This document shows positions 5,677 to 6,415 of a DNA stretch of 6,415 bases, one piece after another. How positions within the stretch are numbered: position 1 is the first letter of the stretch; each line of letters starts with the position of its first letter. The translations under genes and the position numbers were made by a program. The notes beneath the pieces were generated by a model. It saw nothing but the letters and a program-made list of their open reading frames with translations. It was not told the DNA's origin and made no database searches. Source of the DNA: Solobacterium sp. UBA636 (lineage in GTDB: Bacteria; Bacillota_I; Bacilli_A; Erysipelotrichales; Erysipelotrichaceae); the NCBI GenBank assembly GCA_002299675.1, contig DBOW01000140.1:18057-24471 (forward strand), given 5' to 3'.

Positions 5677-6415
5677 ATTCCCTTATCGGCAAAGTAAGCG
5701 TTGCCGTTAAACCCCCTTTATCGTTGTTAAAATAGCTTAGACCATATTGCCTGCCACAGAGCATTTTGACTCTTTTCTGTACATTAAGTATGCCGATTGA
5801 TTTGTTGTTCATATCAAACTTTTTATAGTCACACAGCATGTTTTCAACTCTGTTCATGGTTTTTTCATCCATACCGGTTCCATCATCTTCAATAATAATA
5901 TTGAATGACTTCTCGCCGGCTTTAACTATGTCGACATTGACAGATCCTGAATAGGCTTTATTCTTAAGACCATATTTAAGCGAATTTTCCAGAAGCGGCT
6001 GAATAATAAAATTTGGTACCTTTACACTTAACAGATTTGGATCACAGTTTACATTAAACTTCAGACTGGGATACCTGTAGCACATCAGTTCCATATAGTT
6101 TTCAATCAGCTCAACCTCATTTTCTACATCTACCAGCGATGCATTTTCTTTAACCGAAAGTCTGAAGAACGTTACCAGTTTCATTAATAGCTTCGCGGTC
6201 TTGGGATCATTATTGAGCTCAGCTTCAATTCTGATTGAATCAAGTGTATTATATAAAAAATGCGGATTAATCTGGCTTTTAAGATACAGCAGAGACATAC
6301 GGCTTTCAACAAGCTCGGCCTTATAAATATCTGGATTTTCAAGTACCAGATAAAAAGCCAGAATGATGAGTGTCATACCCATACTTGAAATAAGCCAGGT
6401 AGGATTAAAAGCCTG
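5669..6415 (-). CDS. Sensor histidine kinase, LytS/YesM type (His_kinase + HATPase_c); 5' end outside the window
   Basis: This is the C-terminal 248 residues of a membrane sensor kinase. The frame is open to base 6415, so the ATG at 6382 is internal and not the start. Numbering from the edge: residues about 6-25 are hydrophobic (WLISSMGMTLIILAFYLVLE) and look like the last membrane helix. The phosphoacceptor region SQINPHFLYNTLDSI follows, with H52 the likely phosphorylated histidine. Next come the ATP-binding N box FIIQPLLENSLKYG (N144), the G1 box EDDGTGMD (176-183) and SIGILNVQKRV (206-216). The gene overlaps the response-regulator gene by 8 bases (ATGAATAA), so the two form an operon and almost certainly a cognate pair. 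The signal-sensing part is outside the window, so the stimulus cannot be guessed. Confidence 0.95.
   Translation of the reverse strand, partial: QAFNPTWLISSMGMTLIILAFYLVLENPDIYKAELVESRMSLLYLKSQINPHFLYNTLDSIRIEAELNNDPKTAKLLMKLVTFFRLSVKENASLVDVENEVELIENYMELMCYRYPSLKFNVNCDPNLLSVKVPNFIIQPLLENSLKYGLKNKAYSGSVNVDIVKAGEKSFNIIIEDDGTGMDEKTMNRVENMLCDYKKFDMNNKSIGILNVQKRVKMLCGRQYGLSYFNNDKGGLTATLTLPIREYE

Noticed and set aside
6380..6382. ATG as the start of the histidine kinase
   Set aside because: The same frame is open to the window edge with a hydrophobic, membrane-like sequence before the ATG, and no Shine-Dalgarno sequence precedes it. The gene is partial.

Overview
All identifiable genes lie on the minus strand, so the window reads from high to low coordinates. 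The base composition is AT-rich, with strong AGGAGG-type ribosome binding sites, a T-box leader and the alaS / ireB / DUF1292 / mltG neighbourhood. Together these point to a low-GC Firmicutes (Bacillota) chromosome. The GNAT-YoaP gene and the style of the sensor kinase suggest an anaerobic gut lineage such as Erysipelotrichia or Clostridia; this is inference, since no 16S or other decisive marker is present.

The upstream block (6415 to about 4224) is a tightly packed signalling operon. It holds a membrane-linked LytS/YesM-type histidine kinase (its 5' part lies outside the window), a YesN-type response regulator with a REC domain and an AraC DNA-binding domain, and a GNAT acetyltransferase fused to a YoaP-like C-terminal domain. 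Successive genes overlap by 8 and 14 bases. A small PspC-domain membrane protein follows after a 65-base gap (4158-3970).

The central block is alaS (alanyl-tRNA synthetase). It has its own promoter directly after the pspC stop and a well-preserved T-box riboswitch: AGUA and GAA specifier-loop elements, a GCU alanine specifier, the AAGGTGGTACCACG motif, and mutually exclusive antiterminator and terminator. Uncharged tRNA-Ala should therefore switch on alaS and the genes behind it.

The downstream block is ireB (a small regulator family linked to PASTA kinases), then a terminator-like hairpin that contains the ireB stop codon, then a DUF1292 (YrzB-like) gene overlapping mltG (a cell-wall lytic transglycosylase that runs off the window). 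In the order familiar from Bacillus and relatives, ruvX/yrrK lies between ireB and the DUF1292 gene. Here it is missing and the hairpin occupies the junction.

I see no mobile element, CRISPR array, tRNA or rRNA gene. Most of the window is ordinary core-genome content. The points most worth a second look are the absence of ruvX, the hairpin that splits the cluster, and the coupling of a GNAT-YoaP protein to a two-component system.
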